A DNA stretch of 61,823 nt. It comes from Anaerolineales bacterium (lineage in GTDB: Bacteria; Chloroflexota; Anaerolineae; Anaerolineales; DRMV01). The translations under genes were made by a program, and so were the position numbers. This document shows positions 27,237 through 35,194 of the stretch, piece by piece. Location of the stretch: assembly GCA_026996855.1 (NCBI GenBank), contig JALWJZ010000023.1:1-61823 (forward strand). The letters run 5' to 3'. How positions within the stretch are numbered: position 1 is the stretch's first letter; each line of letters begins with the position of its first letter. The notes below the pieces were generated by a model. The model saw only the letters and a list, made by a program, of their open reading frames with translations, did not search any database and had not been told where the DNA came from.

Positions 27237-28436
27237 ATGCCAGACACCCCATCTTCCACCCGTCCCCCGTTTCCTTATCTGCCCGTTTTACTGGTGGCGC
27301 TGGGCCACTTTGCCCACGACGTGTTCACCGCGTTCTACGGGGTCTTGTTGCCCATCCTGGCCCCGGCCCTGGGCCTGAACCGCACCACCGCCGGGCTCGT
27401 CACCTTTGCCCGGCACCTGCCAGCCTTGCTCAACCCCGTACTGGGCTACGCGGCCGACCGCATCTCCGTGCGCTGGTTCGTCATTCTGGCACCGGGCCTC
27501 ACGGCCACTGGCATGACCTGGCTGGGCTGGGTGCCCAACGCCAGCACCCTGGCCCTGTTGTTGTTCCTGGTGGGGGTGAGCACGGCCATGTTCCACGCGC
27601 CCGCGCCGGCCCTGGTGGCCCAAATCAGCCACCCTTATACCGGTCGGGGGATGAGTTTCTTCATGGCCGCGGGGGAACTGGGCCGGGCCATCGGTCCGGT
27701 TCTGGCCGTTTGGGCGGTGACCGTGCTGACCCTGGAGAGGCTGCCGACCCTGGCCCTCCTGGGTTGGCTGGCCACCGGCATCCTGGCCTGGCGACTGGCC
27801 GGCGTCGAGGCTCGCGCCCAGCGCAACCACAACCAGGTGGTAGCATCAGGAGGTTTCGTCCTGCGGTGGCTGCTTCGCCTGGGCCTGCCTCTGGCCTTGC
27901 TCATCCTGGGCCGGGCCTTCATCGTAGGTGGCCTGGGCACCTATCTGGCCTGGTACCTCACCGACCAAGGCTACACCCTGGTTCAGGCCGGGCGCTGGGT
28001 TGCGGTGTACGAATTCACGGGCATGGTCGGGGCTCTGCTTTCCGGCACCATGAGCGACTTTTTAGGGCGACGCCGCACTGTGGCCCTGACCACGGCCCTG
28101 GCCGCCCTGTTCACCGCCGCGTTCGTGCTCAGCCCCACCCCGTGGAAGCCGGTCTGGCTTCCCCTCCTGGGCTTGAGCGCGCTTTCCATCCAACCCGTGA
28201 TGCTGGCCCTCATCCAGGACCTGGCCCCCAATCACCGGGCCGCGGCCAACGGCATCTACCTGGCCATGAGTTTCCTGCTGCGCCCCGTGGGAGTAACCAG
28301 CCTGGGCTACATGGCCGACTTCTGGGGTCAATGGGAGCTCGCGTTTCTCACAGGCGCAACCCTGGCCCTCCTGAGTCTCCCTTTGCTCCATTTCCTGCAC
28401 CTCACCCCCACCAAACAAGCCACGCCTGCAACATAA
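27237..28436 (+). CDS. MFS transporter, fosmidomycin-resistance (Fsr)-like
   Basis: A 399-residue major-facilitator protein with twelve predicted helices. HFAHDVFTAFYGVLLPILAPALGL at the start, with the aspartate in the first helix, resembles the Fsr-type exporters. GYAADRISVRWFV is the loop 2-3 motif and GTMSDFLGRRRTVALTTAL its repeat in the second half. It probably exports a small compound by proton antiport; the substrate is unknown. ATG 27237 is preferred over a TTG seven codons earlier. It lies 63 bp after the kinase, so it may belong to the same transcript and be a target or accessory of that system. Confidence 0.82.
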   Translation: MPDTPSSTRPPFPYLPVLLVALGHFAHDVFTAFYGVLLPILAPALGLNRTTAGLVTFARHLPALLNPVLGYAADRISVRWFVILAPGLTATGMTWLGWVPNASTLALLLFLVGVSTAMFHAPAPALVAQISHPYTGRGMSFFMAAGELGRAIGPVLAVWAVTVLTLERLPTLALLGWLATGILAWRLAGVEARAQRNHNQVVASGGFVLRWLLRLGLPLALLILGRAFIVGGLGTYLAWYLTDQGYTLVQAGRWVAVYEFTGMVGALLSGTMSDFLGRRRTVALTTALAALFTAAFVLSPTPWKPVWLPLLGLSALSIQPVMLALIQDLAPNHRAAANGIYLAMSFLLRPVGVTSLGYMADFWGQWELAFLTGATLALLSLPLLHFLHLTPTKQATPAT

Positions 28437-28546
28437 CGCTCGAAAACAACCCCAAAACAGCGCCTTCCAGAATTCAAATCACGCGCAAACTCTAACAACC
28501 TTTTAATCCCCTCCCGATTATACTGAAAGTGTCTCCCCTCCTCCCG

Positions 28547-28584
28547 GCAACACCTGGGGGCCATACCCCCAGGTGTTGCTTTTT
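28547..28584 (+). terminator. intrinsic terminator after the MFS gene
   Basis: GCAACACCTGGGGG and CCCCCAGGTGTTGC form a perfect 14-bp stem around CCATA, followed by TTTTT. The upstream 110 bp carry a TATACT/TATAAT-like box (28517-28524) readable on either strand but no other feature. Confidence 0.9.
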
Positions 28585-28590
28585 GATACC

Positions 28591-28625
28591 AAACCCCCTG
28601 CCCACCTCCCGCGGGCAGGGGGTTT
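28591..28625 (-). terminator. hairpin at the 3' end of the downstream glutamate dehydrogenase gene
   Basis: AAACCCCCTGCCC and GGGCAGGGGGTTT form a 13-bp stem with a 9-nt loop, 30 bp beyond the stop at 28655 on the minus strand. The T-run is only three bases within the stem. Confidence 0.65.
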
Positions 28626-28654
28626 CGAAAGGTCTCGAAGAACCCCGGTAGCGT

Positions 28655-29908
28655 TTACGTCCAACCACGAAGGCGCATGGCTTCGGCCACCCGCTGCACC
28701 GCAACCAGATACGCGGCCATACGCGGATGGACGCCGTATTCCTTGGCCGTGTTGTGCACCGCGTGGAAGGCTTCGGTCATCTTCCGGTCCAGGCGACGGT
28801 AAACGGTGTCGGCATCCCAGTAGTAGTTGTACGCGTTCTGGACCATTTCGAAGTAGGAAACGGTGACGCCGCCGGCGTTGCAAAGGAAGTCGGGGATGAC
28901 GTACACCCCTCGTTCATGCAAAATCCGGTCGGCTTCGGGGGTGGTGGGGCCGTTGGCCAGTTCCACGATGACCTTGGCCTTGATGTCGCCGGCGTTGGCT
29001 TCGGTGATGACCCCTTCCAGGGCCGCGGGAACCAACACGTCCACGTCCAGCGTCAGCAATTCTTCGTTGGTGATGTTCTTGGCCCCGGGGAAGTTGATGA
29101 CCGATCCCGTCTCTTGTTTGTGACGGAAGACTTCCTCGGGATCCAGGCCGTCCGGGTTGTAGATGCCACCTTTGGAATCGGACACAGCCACCACTTTCAG
29201 GCCCAACAGTTCCTGACCCAGACGATGAGCAAAGGAACCTGCATTGCCATAACCCTGAATGGCCGTGGTCGCGCCTTTCAGTTCCAATCCCAGCACCCCG
29301 GCCGCTTCCCGCAAGGTGTACAGGCCGCCGCGAGCCGTGGCATCGATGCGCCCCACCGAACCGCCCAAAGGCAGAGGTTTGCCGGTAATCATGCCGAAGT
29401 CGATGTACCCGGCCAGGGTCACGTACTCGTCGAACATCCAGGCCATGACCTGAGGGTTGGTGTACACGTCGGGTGCGGGCACATCCCGATGGATGCCGAA
29501 CATGGCCTCCCCCACGGCCCGGATGTACGCCCGGGAAAGGCGTTCCAACTCGGTGGTGGAAAGTTCCCGGGGGTCCACCACCACACCACCCTTACCGCCG
29601 CCCAGGGGCAGGTCCATGACCGCGGTCTTCCACGTCATCCATGCGGCCAGGGCACGCACCGTGTCAATGGTCTCCTCGGGATGGAAGCGAATACCGCCCT
29701 TGGCCGGACCGCGCGCGTCGTTGTACTGCACCCGGAAACCGTGGAACACCCGCACCGAGCCATCGTCCATGCGCACCGGGAAGGTCACGTGAATCTCCCG
29801 TTTCGGCCAGCGGAGCAATTCGTGGGTTGCCGGGTCCAAACCCAAAAAGGCCGCAGCCTCGTCCAATTGCGCTTGCGCCATGGCAAAAGGATTGAGTTTC
29901 TCGGCCAT
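28655..29908 (-). CDS. gdhA: glutamate dehydrogenase (second of a tandem pair)
   Basis: A 417-residue member of the Glu/Leu/Phe/Val dehydrogenase family, converting glutamate to 2-oxoglutarate and ammonia with NAD(P). Substrate residues are present: [18 protein letters not shown] (catalytic lysine region) and DVPAPDVYT (catalytic aspartate). The nucleotide domain has [15 protein letters not shown]. The end [31 protein letters not shown] is canonical. AGGAGGTCG precedes the ATG. A paralogue lies directly upstream, separated by a terminator. Thermus uses such a pair as a regulatory/catalytic hetero-hexamer; here both look catalytically intact. Confidence 0.93.
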   Translation of the reverse strand: MAEKLNPFAMAQAQLDEAAAFLGLDPATHELLRWPKREIHVTFPVRMDDGSVRVFHGFRVQYNDARGPAKGGIRFHPEETIDTVRALAAWMTWKTAVMDLPLGGGKGGVVVDPRELSTTELERLSRAYIRAVGEAMFGIHRDVPAPDVYTNPQVMAWMFDEYVTLAGYIDFGMITGKPLPLGGSVGRIDATARGGLYTLREAAGVLGLELKGATTAIQGYGNAGSFAHRLGQELLGLKVVAVSDSKGGIYNPDGLDPEEVFRHKQETGSVINFPGAKNITNEELLTLDVDVLVPAALEGVITEANAGDIKAKVIVELANGPTTPEADRILHERGVYVIPDFLCNAGGVTVSYFEMVQNAYNYYWDADTVYRRLDRKMTEAFHAVHNTAKEYGVHPRMAAYLVAVQRVAEAMRLRGWT

Positions 29909-29946
29909 CGCTCGACCTCCTTGGTAAAAATTTGAACGTTCGGATG

Positions 29947-29974
29947 AAAAAGGACCGCCCCTACGGACGGTCCT
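29947..29974 (-). terminator. intrinsic terminator between the two glutamate dehydrogenase genes
   Basis: On the minus strand AGGACCG and CGGTCCT pair through 7 bp with a 10-nt loop, followed by TTTTT. It sits 6 bp after the upstream gdh stop. Only 38 bp separate it from the second gdh start and no promoter is visible there, so the second gene probably depends on read-through. Confidence 0.82.
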
Positions 29975-29980
29975 CGTGGG

Positions 29981-31303
29981 CTAAATCCAGCCTCGCATTT
30001 GCATGGCTTTGACCACCCTGTCGATGGCCAATACGTAGGCCGCGTCGCGTGGATAAAAACCACCTTCCTCGGCCACCTGAAAGACCTCGTGGAAAGAGCG
30101 GGTCAAAATGCGGTCCAGGCGCTCCAGCACCTCCTTCCGGTCCCAGTAGTAGTTCATCTCGTTCTGAACGCCCTCGAAATAAGAAACCACCACCCCGCCC
30201 GCGTTGCACAGGAAATCGGGAATGACCAGGATGCCTCGGGCTTCCAGTTCCCGATCTGCCTCGGGGGTGGTGGGGCCGTTGGCACCTTCCGCCAGAATTT
30301 TCACCTTGGGAGAAATGAGTTTCACCGTGTGTTTGGTAATTTGGGCCTCCAGGGCGGCGGGTACCAGCACGTCCACCTCTTTCCTCAACCAGGCCATACC
30401 ATCCTCGATGAGGTAACCACGGCGTTGTGCTTCCCGTTTGTCAATGGAGCCGAACTCATCGGTGATACCAATGAGTTCGCGGGGGTCGATGCCCTCGGGC
30501 CGGGTGACGGTATACGCCGTCCTGTCTTCCCGGTCCCAATACGAAACGCTGACCACTCGACCGCCCAGGATATCGGGGTCGGTAAAAGCCAGCGCCACGT
30601 GTTGACCCACGTTGCCGAAACCCTGGATGGAAGCGGTGGACTGCTTCGGGTCGAGGCCCAAACGTTTCATGGCTTCCCGAATTTGATACACCACGCCAAA
30701 GCCCGTGGCTTCGGCCCGACCCGGAGAACCGCCGCCCTCCACCGGCTTCCCCGTGATGACGCCGGGGGTGTACTCCCCGGCCAGTTTGGAGTACTCGTCC
30801 ATCATCCAGCCCATCATTTGGGGCGTGGTTCCCACGTCGGGTGCGGGCACGTCGATACGAGGCCCGATGTTGCGCCAAATTTGGTCGATCCAGCCCCGGC
30901 ACAGGGCTTCCAACTCCCGCCGGGACAGGGAGGCCGGGTCCACAGCCACACCACCCTTGCCCCCACCCAGCGGGATATCGACCACCGCGGTTTTCCAGGT
31001 CATCCACATGGCCAGGGCACGGATGGTGTCCAAGGTCTCCGCTTTGTGAAAGCGGATACCACCCTTGGCCGGGCCGCGTGCATCGTTGTGCTGCACCCGG
31101 TAACCGATGAACACTTGAAGACGGCCATCGTCCATGCGCACGGGGATTTGAAATCGGAACTCACGAAGGGGTTGGCGAAGAATCTGGCGGGCATCTTCGT
31201 TCAGGCCGATAAGGTCGGCCACCCGGTCGAACTGCCTTTGGGCCATTTCGAAGGGATTGACTTCCTGCAGAACTTGCTTGCGTGCTCGAGGTTGCGTCGT
31301 CAT
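29981..31303 (-). CDS. gdhB: glutamate dehydrogenase (first of a tandem pair)
   Basis: A 440-residue paralogue of the next gene with the same catalytic blocks: [29 protein letters not shown] and DVPAPDVGT, and nucleotide motif SIQGFGNVGQHVA. The middle region (WDREDRTAYTVTRPEGID) differs from the partner. The N-terminus is longer by about 13 residues. ATG 31303 has AGGAG eight bases upstream; the TTG two codons earlier is too close to it. Naming gdhA/gdhB by position is arbitrary. The pair may assemble into mixed hexamers, as in Thermus. Confidence 0.92.
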   Translation of the reverse strand: MTTQPRARKQVLQEVNPFEMAQRQFDRVADLIGLNEDARQILRQPLREFRFQIPVRMDDGRLQVFIGYRVQHNDARGPAKGGIRFHKAETLDTIRALAMWMTWKTAVVDIPLGGGKGGVAVDPASLSRRELEALCRGWIDQIWRNIGPRIDVPAPDVGTTPQMMGWMMDEYSKLAGEYTPGVITGKPVEGGGSPGRAEATGFGVVYQIREAMKRLGLDPKQSTASIQGFGNVGQHVALAFTDPDILGGRVVSVSYWDREDRTAYTVTRPEGIDPRELIGITDEFGSIDKREAQRRGYLIEDGMAWLRKEVDVLVPAALEAQITKHTVKLISPKVKILAEGANGPTTPEADRELEARGILVIPDFLCNAGGVVVSYFEGVQNEMNYYWDRKEVLERLDRILTRSFHEVFQVAEEGGFYPRDAAYVLAIDRVVKAMQMRGWI

Positions 31304-31365
31304 AACCAAAACTCCTGACCAACGGCATTATTGAGAATGCCATAAATTCGGCGTGACGAACATCA

Positions 31366-31371
31366 AGTATA
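31366..31371 (-). promoter_or_regulatory. -10 box of the gdh pair
   Basis: TATACT on the minus strand, 63 bp before the start codon at 31303. A weak TTCCCA lies 17 bp further upstream. Confidence 0.45.
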
Positions 31372-31441
31372 CTCCTCCTCGGCTTCTTTGGGAAAAAGAG
31401 CGGCGAAATATCTTGCCAAGGCAACCACAGATGGATTCCTT

Positions 31442-31470
31442 TTGACGGAACAGGCATCCTATGGTATTCT
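31442..31470 (+). promoter_or_regulatory. promoter of the infC-rpmI-rplT operon
   Basis: TTGACG (31442-31447), 17-bp spacer, TATTCT (31465-31470). Transcription should start near 31477, giving a 100-nt leader before infC. Confidence 0.7.
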
Positions 31471-31484
31471 TCGGGGCGCTTCGA

Positions 31485-31558
31485 GAGTGTGGGAAGAGAT
31501 GGTGCTCCGCCTTTCAGGCTCGTATGCATCGTCTTCCAAGGCCCACACTCGCTTATTT
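31485..31558 (+). promoter_or_regulatory. structured leader RNA of infC
   Basis: GAGTGTGGG (31485-31493) pairs exactly with CCCACACTC (31542-31550), enclosing 48 nt with an additional GGAAGA/TCTTCC match inside. The closing helix is followed by GCTTATTTT and then the Shine-Dalgarno of infC. This operon is autoregulated by L20 or IF3 in other bacteria, so a control RNA is plausible; the class is not established. Confidence 0.5.
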
Positions 31559-31577
31559 TCACCCAGGAGGTGCTCTC

Positions 31578-32150
31578 ATTTCACAAGAAATCCGTGCAGA
31601 GAACTTTCGAGTAAACGAGGCCATTCGCGCACCAAAGGTACGCCTCATCGGACCGGATGGTTCGAATTTGGGCGTCGTATCCCTTCAAGAAGCCTTGCAA
31701 CGAGCGCGAGAGGCCAACCTGGACCTGGTGGAAGTGGCTCCTTCGGCCAATCCCCCGGTGTGCCGCATCATGGATTTCGGCAAATTCCTGTACGAGCGAA
31801 AGAAGAAGGAACGGGAGAGCCGCAAGAAACGCAGCCGGGTCGAACTCAAGGAAATGCGCCTGCGTCCCCGCACCGCCCTTCACGACCGGGAAAACAAACT
31901 GCGCAAGGCCCGGGAATGGCTGGCCGAAGGCAAAAAGGTCCGGGTGGTCATTCTCTTTCGGGGACGGGAGATTACCTATCCCGAACTGGCCCTGGAGGAC
32001 CTGAAGGAAATCGCGGAAGCCCTCACCGACCTGGCGCACATTGAAAAACCGCCCGCGGTGGAAGGGCGCAGCATGAGCATGATTCTGGCCCCCGGCCCGG
32101 CCAAAAAAGCCAAGAAGACCGCGAAAAAAGCCTCTTCCCCTTCGGCCTAA
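31578..32150 (+). CDS. infC: translation initiation factor IF-3 (AUU start)
   Basis: A 190-residue factor that binds the 30S subunit, keeps subunits apart and proofreads start-codon choice. The N-terminal domain begins FRVNEAIRAPKVRLIGPDGSNLGV; the linker is lysine/arginine-rich (ERKKKERESRKKRSRVELKE); the C-terminal domain includes VVILFRGREITYPELALEDL. The start is taken as ATT 31578, because a strong AGGAGGTG ends five bases before it and no ATG/GTG/TTG is suitably placed. AUU is the known, self-regulating start of infC in E. coli and other bacteria: abundant IF3 rejects it. The alanine/lysine tail is longer than usual. rpmI and rplT follow. Confidence 0.94.
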   Translation: MSQEIRAENFRVNEAIRAPKVRLIGPDGSNLGVVSLQEALQRAREANLDLVEVAPSANPPVCRIMDFGKFLYERKKKERESRKKRSRVELKEMRLRPRTALHDRENKLRKAREWLAEGKKVRVVILFRGREITYPELALEDLKEIAEALTDLAHIEKPPAVEGRSMSMILAPGPAKKAKKTAKKASSPSA

Positions 32151-32154
32151 TTTG

Positions 32155-32258
32155 GGTAAAATCAAGGGGCATCCCGAAACCCTGTCCGGGTTTCGGGAGC
32201 GGGATACGAACCCTCGTGGATGTTTCGTGCAAAGGTGGCTGAACACCTTTGCGCGTTT
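32155..32258 (+). promoter_or_regulatory. leader with two hairpins before rpmI
   Basis: A GGG-TAAAAT box (32153-32161) could start transcripts. TCCCGAAACCC and GGGTTTCGGGA (32172-32198) form an 11-bp stem, and GCAAAGGTG and CACCTTTGC (32229-32252) a 9-bp stem followed by GCGTTTTC. The second resembles a weak terminator and may let ribosomal-protein expression be tuned separately from infC. Confidence 0.45.
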
Positions 32259-32333
32259 TCGTGCGGAATCCGAACGGTCGGAACGCTGGCTTCACGAGAC
32301 GAAGTGAGGAATCGTCATCAACAGGAGGAACCC

Positions 32334-32567
32334 ATGCCACGCAAAAAGCGTGAAGGCAAGTACAAGATGAAGACCCACAAGGCCACGGCCAAACGGTTCA
32401 AGGTCACGGCCACGGGCAAGGTCATGCGCATGAAGGGCAACCGAAGCCACCTGCGCCGCAATCGCCCCAAGCGCAGCAAGCGCATTTACGACCGCATGGT
32501 GCCCCAGGAGGGCAAGGGCTACATCAAGCGCATTCGTCGCCTGGCCCCCGGCCTGTGGCGGGAATGA
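32334..32567 (+). CDS. rpmI: 50S ribosomal protein L35
   Basis: A 77-residue basic protein. KYKMKTHKATAKRFKVTATGK is the L35 signature region, followed by RMKGNRSHLRRNRPKRSKR. Length slightly exceeds the usual 64-66 residues because of a C-terminal extension (YIKRIRRLAPGLWRE). AGGAGGAACCC precedes ATG 32334. It lies between infC and rplT, the near-universal order. Confidence 0.95.
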   Translation: MPRKKREGKYKMKTHKATAKRFKVTATGKVMRMKGNRSHLRRNRPKRSKRIYDRMVPQEGKGYIKRIRRLAPGLWRE

Positions 32568-32663
32568 GCCGACAGGTCGCTCGAGACCGGGCCGTCGCCT
32601 TTCGGCCCCCGGACAGGCCCCAGGCACCTTTGATTCACCTTCGTCACCAAGGAGGACCCACCT

Positions 32664-33017
32664 ATGCGTGTGAAGACCGGAACGGTGCGCCGTCGCCGAC
32701 ACAAGAAGATTTTGAAAATGGTGAAAGGCCAGCGTGGCCCGCGCTCGCGCGTGTTCCGCCGGGCCATGGAAGCCTGGCTGAAGAGCATGTGGTACGCCTA
32801 CCGCGACCGCCGCGCCCGCAAGCGGGACCTGCGACGACTTTGGATTTTGCGCATCAACGCCGCGGCCCGACAACATGGCGTCCCCTACAGCCGCTTCATG
32901 TACGCATTGCGCCGGGCCGACATCCAACTCAACCGCAAGATGCTGGCCGACCTGGCCGTGCGGGACCCCAAAGCCTTCCAGGCCGTGCTGGAAACGGCCA
33001 TGGCCGCGGTGGACTGA
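32664..33017 (+). CDS. rplT: 50S ribosomal protein L20
   Basis: A 117-residue protein binding 23S rRNA early in 50S assembly. MRVKTGTVRRRRHKKILK, then GQRGPRSRVFRRAMEAW and AYRDRRARKRDLRRLWI, are canonical. In many bacteria L20 also represses its own operon by binding leader RNA that mimics rRNA, which fits the structured leaders in this operon. A GGAGGACC site precedes the ATG. Confidence 0.96.
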   Translation: MRVKTGTVRRRRHKKILKMVKGQRGPRSRVFRRAMEAWLKSMWYAYRDRRARKRDLRRLWILRINAAARQHGVPYSRFMYALRRADIQLNRKMLADLAVRDPKAFQAVLETAMAAVD

Positions 33018-33087
33018 ACGGGCCGCACGGGTTCGCAAAAAACGCATCCAGCCGGTTTGGCCAGGGAGAACCCGATACCCCAAACCA

Positions 33088-33116
33088 AGCAACGGTCCCG
33101 CGACCGTTGCTTTTGT
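33088..33116 (+). terminator. intrinsic terminator of the infC-rpmI-rplT operon
   Basis: AGCAACGGTC and GACCGTTGCT form a 10-bp stem with a CCGC loop, followed by TTTTG. It lies 70 bp after rplT. Confidence 0.88.
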
Positions 33117-33175
33117 GTACTTGAGGCAGGTGAATCGCACCGGCCCAGTGGTATCCTTTTCACATCCACCCCGCA

Positions 33176-35194
33176 ATGTCAGAAGGGCTTTCATTTTCCA
33201 TGCGGCGCATTTCCTCGCTATCCCTCGCATTCCTATCCCACCTGTGGGGGGTACTGACGTTATTGCTCTTTGCAGAACTGGCCGCTCCGCGCCCTGCGTA
33301 TGCCCTCACCCCTACACCCACCCCCCAGGCCAAAGAACAGGCGCAACCCACCGCGCAACACACCCTGGAGGCCGTCCGGTTCGGCCTGCCGGAGGTTGTG
33401 CGCCTGAGCGGCGCGCTGGACGAATTCACCTTCTCCCTGCCCGTGCCCGAAGGCTGGCACCCCCAAGCCCTGCACATGGAAGTGAGCCTGCCCCCCACCG
33501 TGGAAGACGGCTTTCTGGTGGTGGAACAGGACGGCCAGGTGCTGGGCACCTATCCCCTGCCGGAAGGCCAGGGACCCCTCAGCATCTCCCTGGAACGCGC
33601 TCGGGTGAAAGAAGGGCGTCTGACCCTGCGCCTCCGCTCCCTGCTGGACCCCCTGGAACCCTTCTGCGCGCCGGCGCTGGAGCGCTGGGTGGAAGTGCGA
33701 CGTTTACGCGCCATGTACACGGGCGCGCTCCAGCCGCCAACAACCGTGGCAGCGTTCTGGCCCCCTGACCTGCACACCCTGCGCATATCCATCCCTCCCC
33801 AGCCCGATGCTCCCACGGCCACGGCCGCACTGACCCTGGCCGCCTGGGCCGCGCGGCTGGGCAGCGGGCACGGCGTGCAGGTGGAAATCACCGCCGTGGA
33901 CCCGAGCCAACCCCTGGTCGTGGCCCCGGCCGAACCCTTTGGCCGCACCGTGGTGCTGCGCCCGGCCGGGCATACCGAAGTCGCCCTGGTGCCTCCGCCC
34001 CAACCCGATGCCTGGCCCGTTCTGATGCTTTCCGCACCGCCGGAAACCCTGCCCGACCTGGTGGCCCGCCTGGCCCACGATGCCCAGGCCCTCATCCAGG
34101 CTCCCCGGGCGCGGGTGGAAAGATTCGAACCGCCCAAAACCCCCCATTTACTCCGCCGCACCTTCGCAGACATGGGACTGCATCGCCTGAGCATGCAAGG
34201 CTCGGGCGTGCTGGAATCTCGTCTCACCTTCTCCCAGGGCGATTTCGGAGGCCCCATCGCCGACCTCACCCTCCACCTGAAGGGCACCTATACGCCCGTT
34301 CCTCCCGGTGGCACGGCTACGCTCACCGTGTTGCTCAACGACGGTTTGGTCTATGCCGCGCCGCTGGGCGACGCGGGACACTTCCAACACACCATTCCCC
34401 TGCCTTCCCCCCGCCTGCGGCGGGACAACACCCTGACCGTACGGGTCATGTACACCCCACCGGGTGGTGATTGTCGAGTGGGGGTGCACGACCTCATGGT
34501 GCATCTGGACCCCGCGTCCACCCTGGAAGCCAGGTTCGGCCAGACCCTTCCTCCAGGGTTTCAGCGTTTTCCCCAGGTTCTTCTCCCCACCTTCGTGGTG
34601 ACCTTCGATCCGCTGGACATAGACACCTTGCAAACCGCCGCCACCCTGATCTCGGCTTTGCAACGGCTGACCACCACCCCTCTTCGCCCCCGGGTGCTCC
34701 CCTGGGAGGAAGCCCTGAACCAGGATGCGGCTCTACTGGTGGTAACACAGCATTCCCGGAAAATTGCCGCATTGCGCCCACCCCTGGAACCCCTGCCTTT
34801 CCGCATTTTGGACGCCAACGGTCGGGAAATCTTGCAATTGCGAACGGACATGCCCTTCGCCACCCTCCAGGCCTTCGAACACCAGGGCCGGGACGTGCTT
34901 CTGTGGACCCATCGGAACTTTCCCGAAAGCGGCCGCCAACTGGAGCGTTACCTCCACGACCGGGACGGCTGGTACGACCTGCGCGGCGACGTGTGGCTCT
35001 GGCCCAAGGGCGAGAAACCCGTCTCCTTTCGCCTGAGGGAGAGCGGCTTGCAGATACGCACCCTTTCCGAGCCACCTTCTTTTTGGACCCTGCGCAACCG
35101 GCTCCTGCTGTTCGTCGTACTGCTGGTGGTGGCCCTCATGCTTCTGTTGTGGCTGTATCCCCGGTTGGTGCAACGCCAGAACCGCCATGAATGA
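33176..35194 (+). CDS. BcsB-like membrane-anchored exopolysaccharide subunit
   Basis: A 672-residue protein with an N-terminal signal sequence ending near APRPAYA, a Thr/Pro-rich start, a long extracytoplasmic region of beta-sandwich type and one C-terminal membrane helix (NRLLLFVVLLVVALMLLLWL). The block with SGVLESRLTFSQGDFGGP, LTVLLNDGLVY and VMYTPPGGDCRVG resembles the carbohydrate-binding and flavodoxin-like modules of BcsB, the periplasmic partner of bacterial cellulose synthase. The next gene, overlapping by 8 bp, is a GT2 synthase, which supports the assignment. ATG 33200 is an alternative start. The polymer need not be cellulose. Confidence 0.7.
   Translation: MSEGLSFSMRRISSLSLAFLSHLWGVLTLLLFAELAAPRPAYALTPTPTPQAKEQAQPTAQHTLEAVRFGLPEVVRLSGALDEFTFSLPVPEGWHPQALHMEVSLPPTVEDGFLVVEQDGQVLGTYPLPEGQGPLSISLERARVKEGRLTLRLRSLLDPLEPFCAPALERWVEVRRLRAMYTGALQPPTTVAAFWPPDLHTLRISIPPQPDAPTATAALTLAAWAARLGSGHGVQVEITAVDPSQPLVVAPAEPFGRTVVLRPAGHTEVALVPPPQPDAWPVLMLSAPPETLPDLVARLAHDAQALIQAPRARVERFEPPKTPHLLRRTFADMGLHRLSMQGSGVLESRLTFSQGDFGGPIADLTLHLKGTYTPVPPGGTATLTVLLNDGLVYAAPLGDAGHFQHTIPLPSPRLRRDNTLTVRVMYTPPGGDCRVGVHDLMVHLDPASTLEARFGQTLPPGFQRFPQVLLPTFVVTFDPLDIDTLQTAATLISALQRLTTTPLRPRVLPWEEALNQDAALLVVTQHSRKIAALRPPLEPLPFRILDANGREILQLRTDMPFATLQAFEHQGRDVLLWTHRNFPESGRQLERYLHDRDGWYDLRGDVWLWPKGEKPVSFRLRESGLQIRTLSEPPSFWTLRNRLLLFVVLLVVALMLLLWLYPRLVQRQNRHE

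Noticed and set aside
28490-28584. Small RNA gene between the MFS and glutamate dehydrogenase genes
   Set aside because: A TATACT-like box and a terminator are present, but no -35 and no conserved body; the terminator is explained by the MFS gene.
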